Positions 1 through 8,363 of a stretch of DNA of 64,000 bases are shown one piece after another; the stretch's first letter is position 1; each line of letters starts with the position of its first letter. Under the pieces are notes generated by a model. The model made no database searches. It was not told the DNA's origin and was given only the letters and a program-made list of their open reading frames with translations. Origin of the DNA: MKSF01 sp037190225 (lineage in GTDB: Bacteria > Bacteroidota > Bacteroidia > Chitinophagales > Chitinophagaceae); contig JBBCJL010000005.1 of NCBI GenBank assembly GCA_037190225.1, positions 62,001 through 126,000 of the forward strand, given 5' to 3'. The position numbers were made by a program, and so were the translations under genes.

Positions 1-677
1 GCAACTACAGCCACCTTACCTGCCAGCATTACGTCTGTAGCGCGGCGGATAGCGTCTACCAGGGATTCTTTACAACCGTATTTGTTATCGAATTTGGATT
101 TGGTCACGGAGTCATTTACATTGATGGCAGGCATAGGTAAGGTACCATGAGCCATTCTTTCATACAAACGGTGCACACCGGTAGTGGTTTCTTCAGATAA
201 GCCCCTGATACCGGCAACCAGGTGAGGGTATTTATCAAATACCATATTGGTCAGATCGCCGCCGTCATCCAGGATCATATTCAGGGGACGGTCCTCGGAA
301 CCGAAGAATAAGGTCTGCTCAATGCACCAGTCAGCCTCTTCCTGGGTCTGGCCTTTCCAGGCGAATACGCCTACGCCCGTAGCGGCGATCGCGGCAGCGG
401 CCTGGTCCTGTGTAGAGAATATGTTACAGGAGCTCCAGCGCACTTCAGCGCCCAGCGCTACCAAAGTTTCTATCAATACCGCCGTCTGGATGGTCATGTG
501 AAGACATCCGGCAATACGGGCGCCTTTCAGGGGCTGCTCCTGCTTATATTCTTCACGGATGGCCATCAGTCCGGGCATCTCGGCTTCGGCCAGGCGGATC
601 TCTTTGCGCCCCCATTCTGCAAGGGACATATCTTTTACCTTATAAGGCAAGGTCAGATCTAATGTTGCGGTTGACAT
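1..677 (-). CDS. ahcY: S-adenosylhomocysteinase, N-terminal part (cut by window edge)
   Basis: Hydrolyses S-adenosylhomocysteine to adenosine and homocysteine in the cytoplasm, closing the activated-methyl cycle. About 225 residues are visible from the start ATG at 677; the rest lies outside the window. The family-typical DDGGDL segment is near residues 137-142 and the NVNDSVTKSKFDN active-site stretch near 186-198, directly followed by a YGCKES motif. This is direct family recognition. The start is supported by a near-perfect Bacteroidota promoter 44-73 bases upstream. The adjacent gene, on the other strand, is an Lrp-type regulator, but nothing seen shows that it controls ahcY. Functionally it complements the methionine operon 8 kb away, which feeds the same cycle. 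Confidence 0.97.
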   Translation of the reverse strand, partial: MSTATLDLTLPYKVKDMSLAEWGRKEIRLAEAEMPGLMAIREEYKQEQPLKGARIAGCLHMTIQTAVLIETLVALGAEVRWSSCNIFSTQDQAAAAIAATGVGVFAWKGQTQEEADWCIEQTLFFGSEDRPLNMILDDGGDLTNMVFDKYPHLVAGIRGLSEETTTGVHRLYERMAHGTLPMPAINVNDSVTKSKFDNKYGCKESLVDAIRRATDVMLAGKVAVV

Positions 678-720
678 AATATGAAAGTACTTTTAATTTT
701 TAAAAGTGAAAAAATCTACG

Positions 721-750
721 CAAAGATACTATATATAGTATAAAATCAAA
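721..750 (-). promoter_or_regulatory. Promoter of ahcY
   Basis: On the minus strand TTTG (747-750) is followed after 18 bases by TATCTTTG (721-728), matching the Bacteroidota housekeeping consensus TTTG-N17-20-TAnnTTTG. It lies about 45 bases upstream of the ahcY start. Confidence 0.75.
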
Positions 751-825
751 TTACAGTAATTAAATTCAGAACAAATGCTTATAAAATATTAATTTCACAG
801 GACAAACTCACAAAACACGCAGGAT

Positions 826-1290
826 ATGATACCCCTGGATGAAACAGATATACAGATTCTCCGCCTGTTGCAGCAAAATGCCAAAATGAGCGTGAGGGAC
901 CTGGCACAGCAGATCCACCTGAGCGCTACCCCTGTCCACAACCGCATCCGGCGTATGGAAGAAGCCGGTATCATACAGGGCTATACAACAAAAATAGATT
1001 TCACTAAATTCAAAAACACCCTGATGGTGATCTGCTATGTGTCCCTGAAAGAGCACAGTAAAATATCCGGCGGTCAGTTCATTGAGGCCATACAGCAGAT
1101 GCCTGAAGTAGTGGAATGCTACAACATCAGCGGCGCGTTCGATTTTATGCTTAAGGTGATCTGCGGCAATATGGAGGAGTATTATGACTTCCATGTCAAC
1201 CGGCTCAGCCAGGTAGCCAATGTGGGACAGGTACAGAGCACCTTTGTGATGGGCATTATCAAGGATGCCGGCCGCACGCTTTCCGTTTAA
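826..1290 (+). CDS. Lrp/AsnC family transcriptional regulator
   Basis: A 154-residue regulator of the feast/famine family. An N-terminal winged helix-turn-helix covers about residues 4-60 (pattern LDETDIQILRLLQQNA then LSATPVHNRIRRME), followed by the RAM ligand-binding domain from about 65 to 150. Length matches the family. Such proteins bind amino acids and act as octamers or hexadecamers on DNA; the ligand here cannot be read from sequence. It is encoded divergently from ahcY with about 150 bases between them, so local regulation is possible but is inference only. The ATG at 826 is chosen because the HTH begins immediately after it. Confidence 0.93.
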   Translation: MIPLDETDIQILRLLQQNAKMSVRDLAQQIHLSATPVHNRIRRMEEAGIIQGYTTKIDFTKFKNTLMVICYVSLKEHSKISGGQFIEAIQQMPEVVECYNISGAFDFMLKVICGNMEEYYDFHVNRLSQVANVGQVQSTFVMGIIKDAGRTLSV

Positions 1291-1354
1291 AAATATTTTC
1301 ACATTCCCGCACACTATTTAACAAAAATGCCCGTTAAGGACCTAAACAAACTAT

Positions 1355-2812
1355 ATGAAAAACATTACCAAACTATCCGTACTCGCTGTGATGGCACTCG
1401 GAAGCTGGACTGCACAGGCACAGCAAAGGACTGCTTTAAGCAGTTTATTACATTCTAAAAAACAAAACGGCACGGCGTTCCGCGGCGGCGTTACCGCCTT
1501 TGCCTCCAAAGGAGCTGCAGCCCGCCCTACTGCGGAATCATTTTACAGGCCGGTGGCCATCACCACTTATGAATATGGCATCAGCGCTTTTGAACCTGCA
1601 GACTCCACCACCATTACCTGGGAAAGCAACAGGGGCAACAACCTGGATATCCTGGGTGATTTCGAGCTGTACCATATGGAGAATTTTCACTACCTGCTTG
1701 AAAATTTCGATTTTACCTATTTTGATGTCTATCCTGTTACAGCAGGGCCGGATATGACAAAAAGAAGTATTTACCCTGCCCCTTTTGGCAATACACCGGA
1801 TGAGACCGAATCCTTTTATTATAAAAATAACAAAAAGGATTCCACGTCTTTAGCTTCCTCAAGCAGCTACAACCTGTATCGTTATGACAACAACGGCAAC
1901 CTCACCGCTATCCTGTATTATGATGGCACTGTCCTAAACCGCTATGACAGCGCCATCTATAACAGCAGCAATCTCAAGACCTCCCAGGTGAACGGGGATA
2001 TGTCCTATAAACGTGTCAATAACTTCTATTATGACGGCTCCAATAAAATGGTAGCGCACGAATACCTGGACATTGATGTACCAAGCAATACGGTAACTTA
2101 CAAAACAACAGACACGATCTACGCAGTAAGAGCCGGTGTGGATTCTATGGTCAGCTATGATGACCTCGGAGACCCTTCAAGTCAGACAGTCATCTACAGG
2201 ACCAATAGCCTGATAGATTCACTTCATATGACCGAAGTCGGGCAAACCTCCGGTATGCTGATGCGCTATTTCAGGAATGCCAATAATGTCCTGACCCGTG
2301 TGGAAATGTGGGAAAACAATATTAAAGAAACGGAAGTGAAATTTGAGTTCCATACCAGCGGACAGCTCAGCGCGGTGGAAATGCAGGACCCTTTCTTCAG
2401 GTACCGTGAAACGATGACATATGATAACAACAACAACCTGATAACCTATACCACGTTCTCAGGGTATGATATGATTAATAATACCTGGGAGCACGTGGAA
2501 GGCCAGGATATTCAAAACAATTTCTATTATGAATTGTATGATGATACACCTGGCAGCGTAGGCAAGCTGGCCAAAGGCGCCGTTTCCCTCTATCCCAATC
2601 CCGCATCCGGCACCCTGAACATCAAAACAGAAAGCGGTACCATCAACAGCATTACCGTATATGATGCTATGGGAAGAGTAGTGCTGCAGCAGGCGAACGC
2701 AACCCGTAGCAATGAAGCGCAGGTGAACGTGGAACAATTATCCAACGGTAATTACATCATCAGGCTGCAGACCGATAAAGGCGCAGGTACAGCAAGCTTC
2801 GTAAAGCACTAA
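1355..2812 (+). CDS. Secreted T9SS sorting-domain protein with YD-like repeats
   Basis: A 485-residue predicted exported protein of unknown function. It begins with a Sec signal peptide (MKNITKLSVLAVMALGSWTAQA, cleavage near residue 22) and ends in a type A T9SS sorting domain (about residues 405-485, with SLYPNPASGTLNI and a Gly/Asn-rich LSNGNYIIRLQT tail). The middle is rich in Tyr/Asp/Asn turns such as YRYDNNGNLTAI and YDNNNNLITYTT, reminiscent of RHS/YD repeats. The next gene is a clear paralogue with matching segments (an NxLIDS stretch after a YRT motif; a YNLTYEL or NNFYYEL block before the sorting domain). Predicted destination is the outer surface or medium via T9SS. A terminator follows at 2837. 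Confidence 0.85.
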   Translation: MKNITKLSVLAVMALGSWTAQAQQRTALSSLLHSKKQNGTAFRGGVTAFASKGAAARPTAESFYRPVAITTYEYGISAFEPADSTTITWESNRGNNLDILGDFELYHMENFHYLLENFDFTYFDVYPVTAGPDMTKRSIYPAPFGNTPDETESFYYKNNKKDSTSLASSSSYNLYRYDNNGNLTAILYYDGTVLNRYDSAIYNSSNLKTSQVNGDMSYKRVNNFYYDGSNKMVAHEYLDIDVPSNTVTYKTTDTIYAVRAGVDSMVSYDDLGDPSSQTVIYRTNSLIDSLHMTEVGQTSGMLMRYFRNANNVLTRVEMWENNIKETEVKFEFHTSGQLSAVEMQDPFFRYRETMTYDNNNNLITYTTFSGYDMINNTWEHVEGQDIQNNFYYELYDDTPGSVGKLAKGAVSLYPNPASGTLNIKTESGTINSITVYDAMGRVVLQQANATRSNEAQVNVEQLSNGNYIIRLQTDKGAGTASFVKH

Positions 2813-2836
2813 GCTAAAAAAATTACCTATAGCCCT

Positions 2837-2872
2837 AAAGCGGCTGTCCTTTAACCCGGGCAGTCGCTTTTT
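2837..2872 (+). terminator. Intrinsic terminator
   Basis: Near-perfect hairpin AAAGCGGCTG (2837-2846) with CAGTCGCTTT (2861-2870) followed by T residues. It ends the upstream secreted-protein gene; its T-run lies in the promoter region of the next gene. Confidence 0.7.
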
Positions 2873-2887
2873 GCATTGATAAATATG

Positions 2888-2895
2888 TACATTTG
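2888..2895 (+). promoter_or_regulatory. -7 box for the second YD-like secreted protein
   Basis: TACATTTG at 2888-2895 fits TAnnTTTG. An in-frame TTG at 2893 lies inside this box and so cannot be the translation start; the ATG at 2911 is preferred. Confidence 0.6.
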
Positions 2896-2910
2896 CGGTC
2901 CTTAATAAAA

Positions 2911-4356
2911 ATGAATATGAAAAAATATCTGAGCGCACTTCTGCTCCTGTTCACGCTTTTACCGTCAATGCTTTTCGCTCAGCAGGCCTCTCCCGGTTCA
3001 TTCTACCGTATTTCGGAGATGAAATGCCTATATATTTTAAGTCCGTACAAGCCAAACCAACATTATACCTACCAATTCTCCTGGCATAAAAATGAGGGCG
3101 CTGATTATAATATTTTCCATCTTTTTACCCTCCGGAATATAGGAAAACCATTAGGAGCATATACTTACCTGAACAATGACTACCCTTACTATTATTCCAC
3201 GTTCGATACGTTTAGCTATCACTACCCGGTATTGTTCGATTCAATAAAATTAATTAAAAACCGCTACGATTCCATACTATATATGTTTAATCATTCCGGC
3301 GACAAGCTGGTGTCTTACAGCATGAGGGGCGAAAGGCAGCAAGATTCCAGGCATTACTTTTACAACCACAATAAAGCAGGTACTGTAAGCAGCATCATGA
3401 CCTATATGGCCAATGATTCTGCCCGTATAAAGGCAGATAGTTTTTATTATGATGATGCACAGCGTATGATCCGTCATATATCATCAGAAACCTATGGCAA
3501 TACCATACATACCGCCAACGACATACAGTACGATTATGATGCAGGAAACAGCCTCAGCAGGATATCCCGGACTGAAAAACGTTCCGGTTTCGAACCCTAT
3601 TATGAAAGCCGGCATGTTTATCACCCTAAGCCCGGTATTGACTCCATAGTTACGGTGGACCCAGGTATCATTCATACATCTGTACAGGTCAACTACCGGA
3701 CCAGCGGGCTGATAGATTCTATTCGCTATTCCGGCTTTCTTGCATATTTAGGTGATACTGTTTGGTATGACCCTTATTATTCCTACTTTGAAAGGAATGA
3801 GCAGGACCAGATCTCTAAAATTACCCATAAGACAGCATCGCGGGTAGAAGAGATCATCTTTGAATACTCTTCCACACATAAATTAACCACAGTAACGAAA
3901 TATGTGATTGACAACGGCCTGAGCATAAAAACAGGCAAAGAAGTGCTGGAGTATGATCACAATGACAACCTTAAAACCTACAGCACCTATTCAAGATACG
4001 ACCAGGAACAGGACAAATGGACGCAATATGAACATGACTTTGTATATAACCTCACCTATGAGCTCCATGAACGGAAGGACTACGAGGACAAAACATCCCG
4101 CAAAAAGACGTTCTTTGATATCTTCCCTTATCCCAATCCTGCCAGCCAGTATATAAGGATCAATGTCGGGGAGTTTATTTTTGATAAAGTAGAGGTATAT
4201 GATATGTCAGGGAAGCTGGTGCTCCTGGACGCAGCGCCTGCCCCGCTTTTCAATTATACCACTCTTAGCATCAGCAACCTGGCAGCAGGAGAGTATATCG
4301 TAAAGGTCCATACCGGCAGGGGAATCGGTGTCGGCAGATTTATCAAAATATGGTAA
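2911..4356 (+). CDS. Secreted T9SS sorting-domain protein, paralogue of the preceding gene
   Basis: A 481-residue predicted exported protein. The open frame extends to a TTG at 2893, but that codon overlaps the -7 promoter box, so translation probably starts at ATG 2911 (or 2917). Signal peptide MNMKKYLSALLLLFTLLPS with cleavage after LFA. The body repeats YD-like strings (YDYDAGNSLSRISRTEK, YDHNDNLKTYSTYSRYD) found in the neighbour, and a type A T9SS sorting domain closes the protein (FPYPNPASQYIRINVGEF to the C-terminal GVGRFIKIW). Function unknown. The pair looks like a tandem duplication that has diverged strongly outside the repeat and sorting regions. The glycosyltransferase downstream starts only 40 bases later. 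Confidence 0.82.
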   Translation: MNMKKYLSALLLLFTLLPSMLFAQQASPGSFYRISEMKCLYILSPYKPNQHYTYQFSWHKNEGADYNIFHLFTLRNIGKPLGAYTYLNNDYPYYYSTFDTFSYHYPVLFDSIKLIKNRYDSILYMFNHSGDKLVSYSMRGERQQDSRHYFYNHNKAGTVSSIMTYMANDSARIKADSFYYDDAQRMIRHISSETYGNTIHTANDIQYDYDAGNSLSRISRTEKRSGFEPYYESRHVYHPKPGIDSIVTVDPGIIHTSVQVNYRTSGLIDSIRYSGFLAYLGDTVWYDPYYSYFERNEQDQISKITHKTASRVEEIIFEYSSTHKLTTVTKYVIDNGLSIKTGKEVLEYDHNDNLKTYSTYSRYDQEQDKWTQYEHDFVYNLTYELHERKDYEDKTSRKKTFFDIFPYPNPASQYIRINVGEFIFDKVEVYDMSGKLVLLDAAPAPLFNYTTLSISNLAAGEYIVKVHTGRGIGVGRFIKIW

Positions 4357-4395
4357 CAGGATTGCTTACTTTTACACTGTATTTTAAAACTGGTA

Positions 4396-5169
4396 ATGGC
4401 ACCGATACAGTTAAGTGTTGTAATCATCACGTTTAATGAGGCGCAGCGCATCCTGCAGTGCCTGGAATCCGTCCGCCCCGTGGCTGATGAGATCATTGTG
4501 CTGGACAGCTACAGCACGGATGATACGGTGATGCTGGCAGAGCAGGCCGGCGCCAGGGTGCACCGGCAGGCATTCCGGGGATACGGCGTGCAGAAAAACG
4601 ATGCGAACCGGCTGGCAGCACACGACTGGATATTATCCCTGGACGCAGATGAAGTGCTCACCCCTGAGCTGGCAGCGGCCATCCTGGACCTGAAGCACAA
4701 CGGCCCCGGAACAGACGCCTACACCATCCCGCGGCTGAACAACTACCTCGGCAAGTGGCTGCGTCACGGCGGCTGGTACCCCGATGCCAAAATACGCCTG
4801 TTCAACAGGACCAAAGGCAGCTGGAAAGCGCTGAGCGTGCATGAATTCTGGGAACCCGCGGCATCAGCCCGGACAGGCAGGCTTGCCCATCATATGCTGC
4901 ATTACACCATGGCTACTTTTCAGCAGCAACTTCAGAAAATAGAACGCTATACCGAGCTGTCCTCACGCTATGCAGTGGACCGGGGCAAAACAATAAGCCT
5001 CCTCAAGGCGGTCCTGGTACCGTACTGGACATTCTTCCGGCGGTTTATCCTGCAGATGGGCTTCCTGGACGGCTATGAAGGCTACCTGATGTGCAAAATG
5101 GCCGCTATGGAAAAATGGCTTAAATACCATAAGATCAGAAAATACAGCCGCGAAAAAAACGGGCAATAA
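4396..5169 (+). CDS. Family 2 glycosyltransferase (LPS core type)
   Basis: A 257-residue GT-A glycosyltransferase similar to the WaaE/KdtX group that adds sugars to the lipopolysaccharide inner core at the cytoplasmic face of the inner membrane. The N-terminal fold is clear: LSVVIITFNE (about residues 5-15), IIVLDSYSTDDT (about 33-44) and the metal-binding DADE (near 79-82). A basic, aromatic C-terminal part (RRFILQMGFLDGYEGY) resembles the membrane-associated tail of this group. The acceptor and donor sugar cannot be deduced. It sits alone between a secreted-protein gene and a lipoprotein gene, with no other LPS genes adjacent. Confidence 0.85.
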   Translation: MAPIQLSVVIITFNEAQRILQCLESVRPVADEIIVLDSYSTDDTVMLAEQAGARVHRQAFRGYGVQKNDANRLAAHDWILSLDADEVLTPELAAAILDLKHNGPGTDAYTIPRLNNYLGKWLRHGGWYPDAKIRLFNRTKGSWKALSVHEFWEPAASARTGRLAHHMLHYTMATFQQQLQKIERYTELSSRYAVDRGKTISLLKAVLVPYWTFFRRFILQMGFLDGYEGYLMCKMAAMEKWLKYHKIRKYSREKNGQ

Positions 5170-5265
5170 ATATTTCCAAAATACCGTTAACATATTTTTG
5201 ATATCAGTAATTATTTTTGTATTATTGTACGTTATTTCAACACATTCAGACTAAATCATTGTATA

Positions 5266-6414
5266 ATGAATATATGTAGACGTAGTTTATTAGCAGCGGG
5301 GCTTGCTGTTACAAGTATGTTCACCTTTAATTCCTGTAAAAAAGAGTATAGTAGCGATACGGTTATCCCGAAAGAGGTCTCTACTACTTTATATATCGGC
5401 AATAACAACAATTTTGTATATGCAATGGACCCCCTGACGGGCGATAAAAAGTGGGAGTTCAATGCCGGTTCGCCGGTATTGACCAGCGTGGTCATACACA
5501 ACAATGCCGCATGGATCTCCTCCAGCGCCGGCATCCTGTATAAGGTCAACAGGATCACGGGAAAGGTCATTACCCAGCGGGATTTCGGCGCACCTATCAT
5601 TGTTACGCCGCTCAGCTATAACAATATCCTGTATGTAGCGGCAGGCAGCAGGCTACACCTCATAGATAACGGTACACTGGCAACCATACATTCGGGTGAT
5701 GCCGGCGGTATCATTACCGGTGCGCCTACCATACATGATATTGTCGGAAAGGCCTACAAGCAGGTGTTCGTATCCGCCCAGAATACTGTAAGGACCTTCC
5801 GGGAAGATTCCCTTTTTACCAATGCCACATTCACCGCTCCCGATCCGGGCTCGTTCGTAAGCTCTCCATGTGTTGAAAACGATTCGGTCATGTATATCGG
5901 CAACCAGAACGGTAAAGTGTATGCAGTCAACACAAGGACCAACGCGGTCAAATGGTCTTATACGACCGGTGGCGCCATTACATCCACCATACTGACCATC
6001 GGCGGCAATATCCTGTTCGGCTCCTATGACTCCAGGTTTTACTCCCTGGATACGGAAACGGGACGCCTGAGGTGGAGCATTAAGACCGGCGACAGGATAT
6101 CAAGCTCTCCTTTCGTATATAAGCAGAACGTGTACTTCGGGGGCTATGACAGGAATGTTTACAATATTGATATCATTGACGGAACTGTCAACTGGAAAGT
6201 GCCTACAGTAGGCCTGATCAAAGGCAGCCCTATAGTTTATAAGGACAAAGTGTACATTGCCGGCTACGACCAGATCATGATCTGCATAGATACGGAGACC
6301 GGTGAGCAGCACTGGAACAAGACCATAGGCGGCCTCGTGGAAGGCTCTCCTATGCTTGATGATGTTACTATCAGCATTGTACCGGCCACAGACGGTGCAC
6401 ATTCCTTAAAATAA
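5266..6414 (+). CDS. PQQ-type beta-propeller lipoprotein
   Basis: A 382-residue lipoprotein. A hydrophobic signal segment ends in the lipobox-like FNSC (Cys near residue 24), followed by KKEYSS. The rest is a series of PQQ-like beta-propeller blades with the recurrent pattern VYAMDPLTGDKKWEF, VYAVNTRTNAVKWSY, FYSLDTETGRLRWSI, VYNIDIIDGTVNWKV and ICIDTETGEQHWN. This family includes BamB and many structural propellers; no PQQ-dehydrogenase metal or catalytic site is evident, so a scaffold role at the membrane is more likely than enzymatic activity. It appears monocistronic: A/T-rich promoter sequence upstream (TATTTTTG at 5212-5219) and a terminator just downstream. Confidence 0.85.
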   Translation: MNICRRSLLAAGLAVTSMFTFNSCKKEYSSDTVIPKEVSTTLYIGNNNNFVYAMDPLTGDKKWEFNAGSPVLTSVVIHNNAAWISSSAGILYKVNRITGKVITQRDFGAPIIVTPLSYNNILYVAAGSRLHLIDNGTLATIHSGDAGGIITGAPTIHDIVGKAYKQVFVSAQNTVRTFREDSLFTNATFTAPDPGSFVSSPCVENDSVMYIGNQNGKVYAVNTRTNAVKWSYTTGGAITSTILTIGGNILFGSYDSRFYSLDTETGRLRWSIKTGDRISSSPFVYKQNVYFGGYDRNVYNIDIIDGTVNWKVPTVGLIKGSPIVYKDKVYIAGYDQIMICIDTETGEQHWNKTIGGLVEGSPMLDDVTISIVPATDGAHSLK

Positions 6415-6438
6415 TCTTTTACATTTTTTTCCGGAATC

Positions 6439-6465
6439 AAAGGCAACTGTATAGTTGCCTTTTTT
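6439..6465 (+). terminator. Intrinsic terminator after the propeller lipoprotein
   Basis: AAAGGCAACT GTAT AGTTGCCTTT hairpin followed by a run of T. The T-run continues into TTTG (6463-6466), which is also the -33 box of the comB promoter. Confidence 0.8.
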
Positions 6466-6494
6466 GATAGAATTGCCATTTAATGTTATTTTTG
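6463..6494 (+). promoter_or_regulatory. Promoter of comB
   Basis: TTTG (6463-6466), 20-base spacer, TATTTTTG (6487-6494). The ATG of comB is only 4 bases past the box, so the mRNA may be nearly leaderless. Confidence 0.65.
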
Positions 6495-6498
6495 CCGT

Positions 6499-7236
6499 AT
6501 GAACAGACCCATTGTAGAAACCTGCCTGTCCCCTGCATTATTACACTTATTTGATACGGAGCATACCATAGTAGTTATCATAGATATTTTCCGGGCTACG
6601 TCCACTATTACCACCGCACTGGCTAACGGAGCCAGGGAAGTCATCCCGGTAGCGGATGTGAACGAATGTATTACCCTTAAATCCCTTCACCCGGAATATA
6701 TCACTGCCGGCGAAAGGGACGGTAAGATAGCGCCGGGCCTGGAATACGGCAACTCCCCGTTCGAATACCCGCCTGCATTCATAAAAGACAATACCCTGGC
6801 CCTGACCACGACCAACGGTACCAAGCTGCTTCATATGGTGGAAAATGCCGACCAGATCATCATCGGGTCTTTCCTCAACCTGGACGCCGTCAGCAGCTAT
6901 TTAATACAGCAAAACAAGAAAGTGCTGCTGGCCTGCGCTGCCTGGAAAGACAGGGTAAATAAGGAAGACAGCCTGTATGCGGGCGCGGTAGCCGCACAGT
7001 TGCAGGAACATTTCACGATAGCCTGCGACAGCACCAGGCTGTGCATGGACCTCTACGGGCAGTCCCTCCAGGCACCCTCCCTGCTTGATTTCCTGCGCGA
7101 CAGCAATCACTACCGCAGGCTGAGCAGCTTCGGACTGGAAAAAGATATGGAATTCTGCACTACACCCAATCAATACCGGGTGGTGCCCAGATATAACGGC
7201 CATGCTATCGTTACAGAAGCAGTGTCCACTACCTGA
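6499..7236 (+). CDS. comB: 2-phosphosulfolactate phosphatase family protein (ComB)
   Basis: A 245-residue member of the ComB family, Mg-dependent phosphatases that convert 2-phosphosulfolactate to sulfolactate in archaeal coenzyme M synthesis. Family hallmarks are visible: VVIIDIFRATSTI (about residues 25-37), the ERDGKIAPGLEYGNSP block (about 74-89), LTTTNGTKLL (about 99-108) and LLACAAW with a downstream DSLYAGAVA. In Bacteroidota the gene is widespread without a coenzyme M pathway, and the physiological substrate is uncertain. No other sulfonate genes are nearby. The gene is monocistronic with its own promoter. Confidence 0.88.
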   Translation: MNRPIVETCLSPALLHLFDTEHTIVVIIDIFRATSTITTALANGAREVIPVADVNECITLKSLHPEYITAGERDGKIAPGLEYGNSPFEYPPAFIKDNTLALTTTNGTKLLHMVENADQIIIGSFLNLDAVSSYLIQQNKKVLLACAAWKDRVNKEDSLYAGAVAAQLQEHFTIACDSTRLCMDLYGQSLQAPSLLDFLRDSNHYRRLSSFGLEKDMEFCTTPNQYRVVPRYNGHAIVTEAVSTT

Positions 7237-7336
7237 CCGGACAGCCTGCAGGAAAAAATTTTTACCGCCCTGCTATAAAATTAAGCTATTAAGCGCTAAA
7301 CCAGTATTTTAAATATTTATAGGATTATTGATACTG

Positions 7337-7366
7337 TTGACAGCATCAATAATGTTCGTACTTTTG
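7337..7366 (+). promoter_or_regulatory. Promoter of the small charged protein
   Basis: TTG (7337-7339), 19-base spacer, TACTTTTG (7359-7366), a good Bacteroidota-type match. Confidence 0.65.
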
Positions 7367-7452
7367 CAGAGAATATTCAAATGATAATTTTCTGGTATGG
7401 ATTTTGCAATACTATTATTATCATGCAGGTATATTTTAAGCACATTTCTTTT

Positions 7453-7665
7453 ATGACACTTTTTGATAAAGCAAAGCTTGCTTTTACCGAACTTAGGAAC
7501 GCCATTGAAGACAATCTGGATAAGCTCACAGATAAAGCGGAACAATTCATCCAGGACACCACTGAAGAGATAGAAGATTCCCTTGAGCAGGTGGAAGATG
7601 CGGCAGAAGACGTATGGGAAGATGCCAAACATTTTGTGGAAGAACGACGTCATCAGAGGAAATAA
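7453..7665 (+). CDS. Small acidic coiled-coil-like protein (YtxH/DUF-type)
   Basis: A 70-residue protein of unknown function. The frame can be opened further upstream to ATG 7381, but the extra 24 residues (MIIFWYGFCN...) are unlike the rest; the methionine at 7453 (MTLFDKAKLAFTEL) begins the regular part and leaves a leader of about 80 bases after the predicted promoter. The whole protein is a highly charged amphipathic helix (DNLDKLTDKAEQFIQD, EQVEDAAEDVWEDAKHF) without Cys or membrane segments. Such short helical proteins often resemble YtxH or LEA-like stress proteins, but I do not recognise a specific family. The gene stands alone. Confidence 0.6.
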   Translation: MTLFDKAKLAFTELRNAIEDNLDKLTDKAEQFIQDTTEEIEDSLEQVEDAAEDVWEDAKHFVEERRHQRK

Positions 7666-7986
7666 GCTGATCCCTGCCCGGCCTCATAATGAGGTCTTTA
7701 TGCCCCACCCAGACCGTTATCCGGTAACCATTACCACTTCAATCCAAAATATCCTCCAAAGGCACGCCCGTAACATCCGGTGTTGCAGACGGCGGTGCTT
7801 TCTCCGTTAGGTATAGACCCCTTTCATTCACCAGGCACTTCAATATATCCTCCGGGACTGCCTGCAAATGATCGCTTTGCCGTAACGGCCTGCAAAATGA
7901 ACAGGTCACGGTCAAGAAAACGGACATCAGCAAACGGACGGGCAATCAACCTGCACAATAGTTCAGGCTTAAAGGCGGGAAAAAAT
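7666..7986. other. Intergenic stretch, mostly featureless
   Basis: No convincing gene. On the minus strand 7739-7945 holds a 68-codon frame whose C-terminal half (VPEDILKCLVNERGLYLTE then TGVPLEDILD) reads like protein and could be a remnant or tiny gene, but there is no clear start, promoter or family match. The tRNA terminator begins at 7987. Confidence 0.3.
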
Positions 7987-8018
7987 AAGCCCGCTTAGCT
8001 GACTGACTAAGCGGGCTT
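7987..8018 (-). terminator. Terminator of the tRNA pair
   Basis: Perfect stem AAGCCCGCTTAG / CTAAGCGGGCTT (7987-7998 with 8007-8018), followed on the minus strand by TATTTTTT. It lies directly downstream of the minus-strand tRNA-Leu. Confidence 0.85.
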
Positions 8019-8025
8019 CCGATCG

Positions 8026-8111
8026 TGCCCCAGGCCGGACTTGAACCGGCACGGGCATTGCTGCCCACAGGATTTTAAGTCCTGCGTGTCTACCAATTTC
8101 ACCACCAGGGC
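8026..8111 (-). tRNA. tRNA-Leu (anticodon TAA)
   Basis: 86 bases with a 7-bp acceptor stem (GCCCTGG with CTGGGGC, two G-U pairs), a type II long variable arm, a GGTTCAAGTCC T-arm and an anticodon loop CTTAAAA giving TAA. Discriminator A; CCA is not encoded. Second in a two-tRNA transcript. Confidence 0.95.
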
Positions 8112-8133
8112 TTTATCAACTTTGCATTGAAAG

Positions 8134-8206
8134 AGCAGAAGACGCGATTCGAACGCGCGACCCTAACCTTGGCAAGGTTATGCTCTACCAGCTGAGCTAC
8201 TTCTGC
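8134..8206 (-). tRNA. tRNA-Gly (anticodon GCC)
   Basis: 73 bases with acceptor stem GCAGAAG/CTTCTGC, D-arm GCTCAGCTGGTAGAGC, anticodon loop TTGCCAA (GCC) and T-arm GCGCGTTCGAATCGCGT. CCA is not encoded. First of the two co-transcribed minus-strand tRNAs. Confidence 0.96.
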
Positions 8207-8263
8207 TTATGCTTTTTACAAAGAACTTCAGCGCTTTATAAGCGCCTCACTTTTTTAAGACTG

Positions 8264-8292
8264 CAAATATAGAGCAGTATTTTTAAATCAAA
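8264..8292 (-). promoter_or_regulatory. Promoter of the tRNA-Gly/tRNA-Leu transcript
   Basis: Minus strand TTTG (8289-8292), 17-base spacer, TATATTTG (8264-8271): consensus Bacteroidota promoter, back to back with the riboswitch promoter on the plus strand. Confidence 0.75.
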
Positions 8293-8308
8293 AAATTTTT
8301 TTAATTTA

Positions 8309-8340
8309 TTTGGTCAATAACTTCTTTCACGCTACATTTG
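8309..8340 (+). promoter_or_regulatory. Promoter of the methionine operon leader
   Basis: TTTG (8309-8312), 20-base spacer, TACATTTG (8333-8340). It starts the transcript about 20 bases before the SAM riboswitch. Confidence 0.75.
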
Positions 8341-8363
8341 CATCTGTTATCGTTAAGATAACG

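Noticed and set aside
7583..7810. Open frame overlapping the end of the small acidic protein gene
   Set aside because: Arg/Pro-rich out-of-frame translation with no start context; a shadow of the real gene and its downstream spacer.
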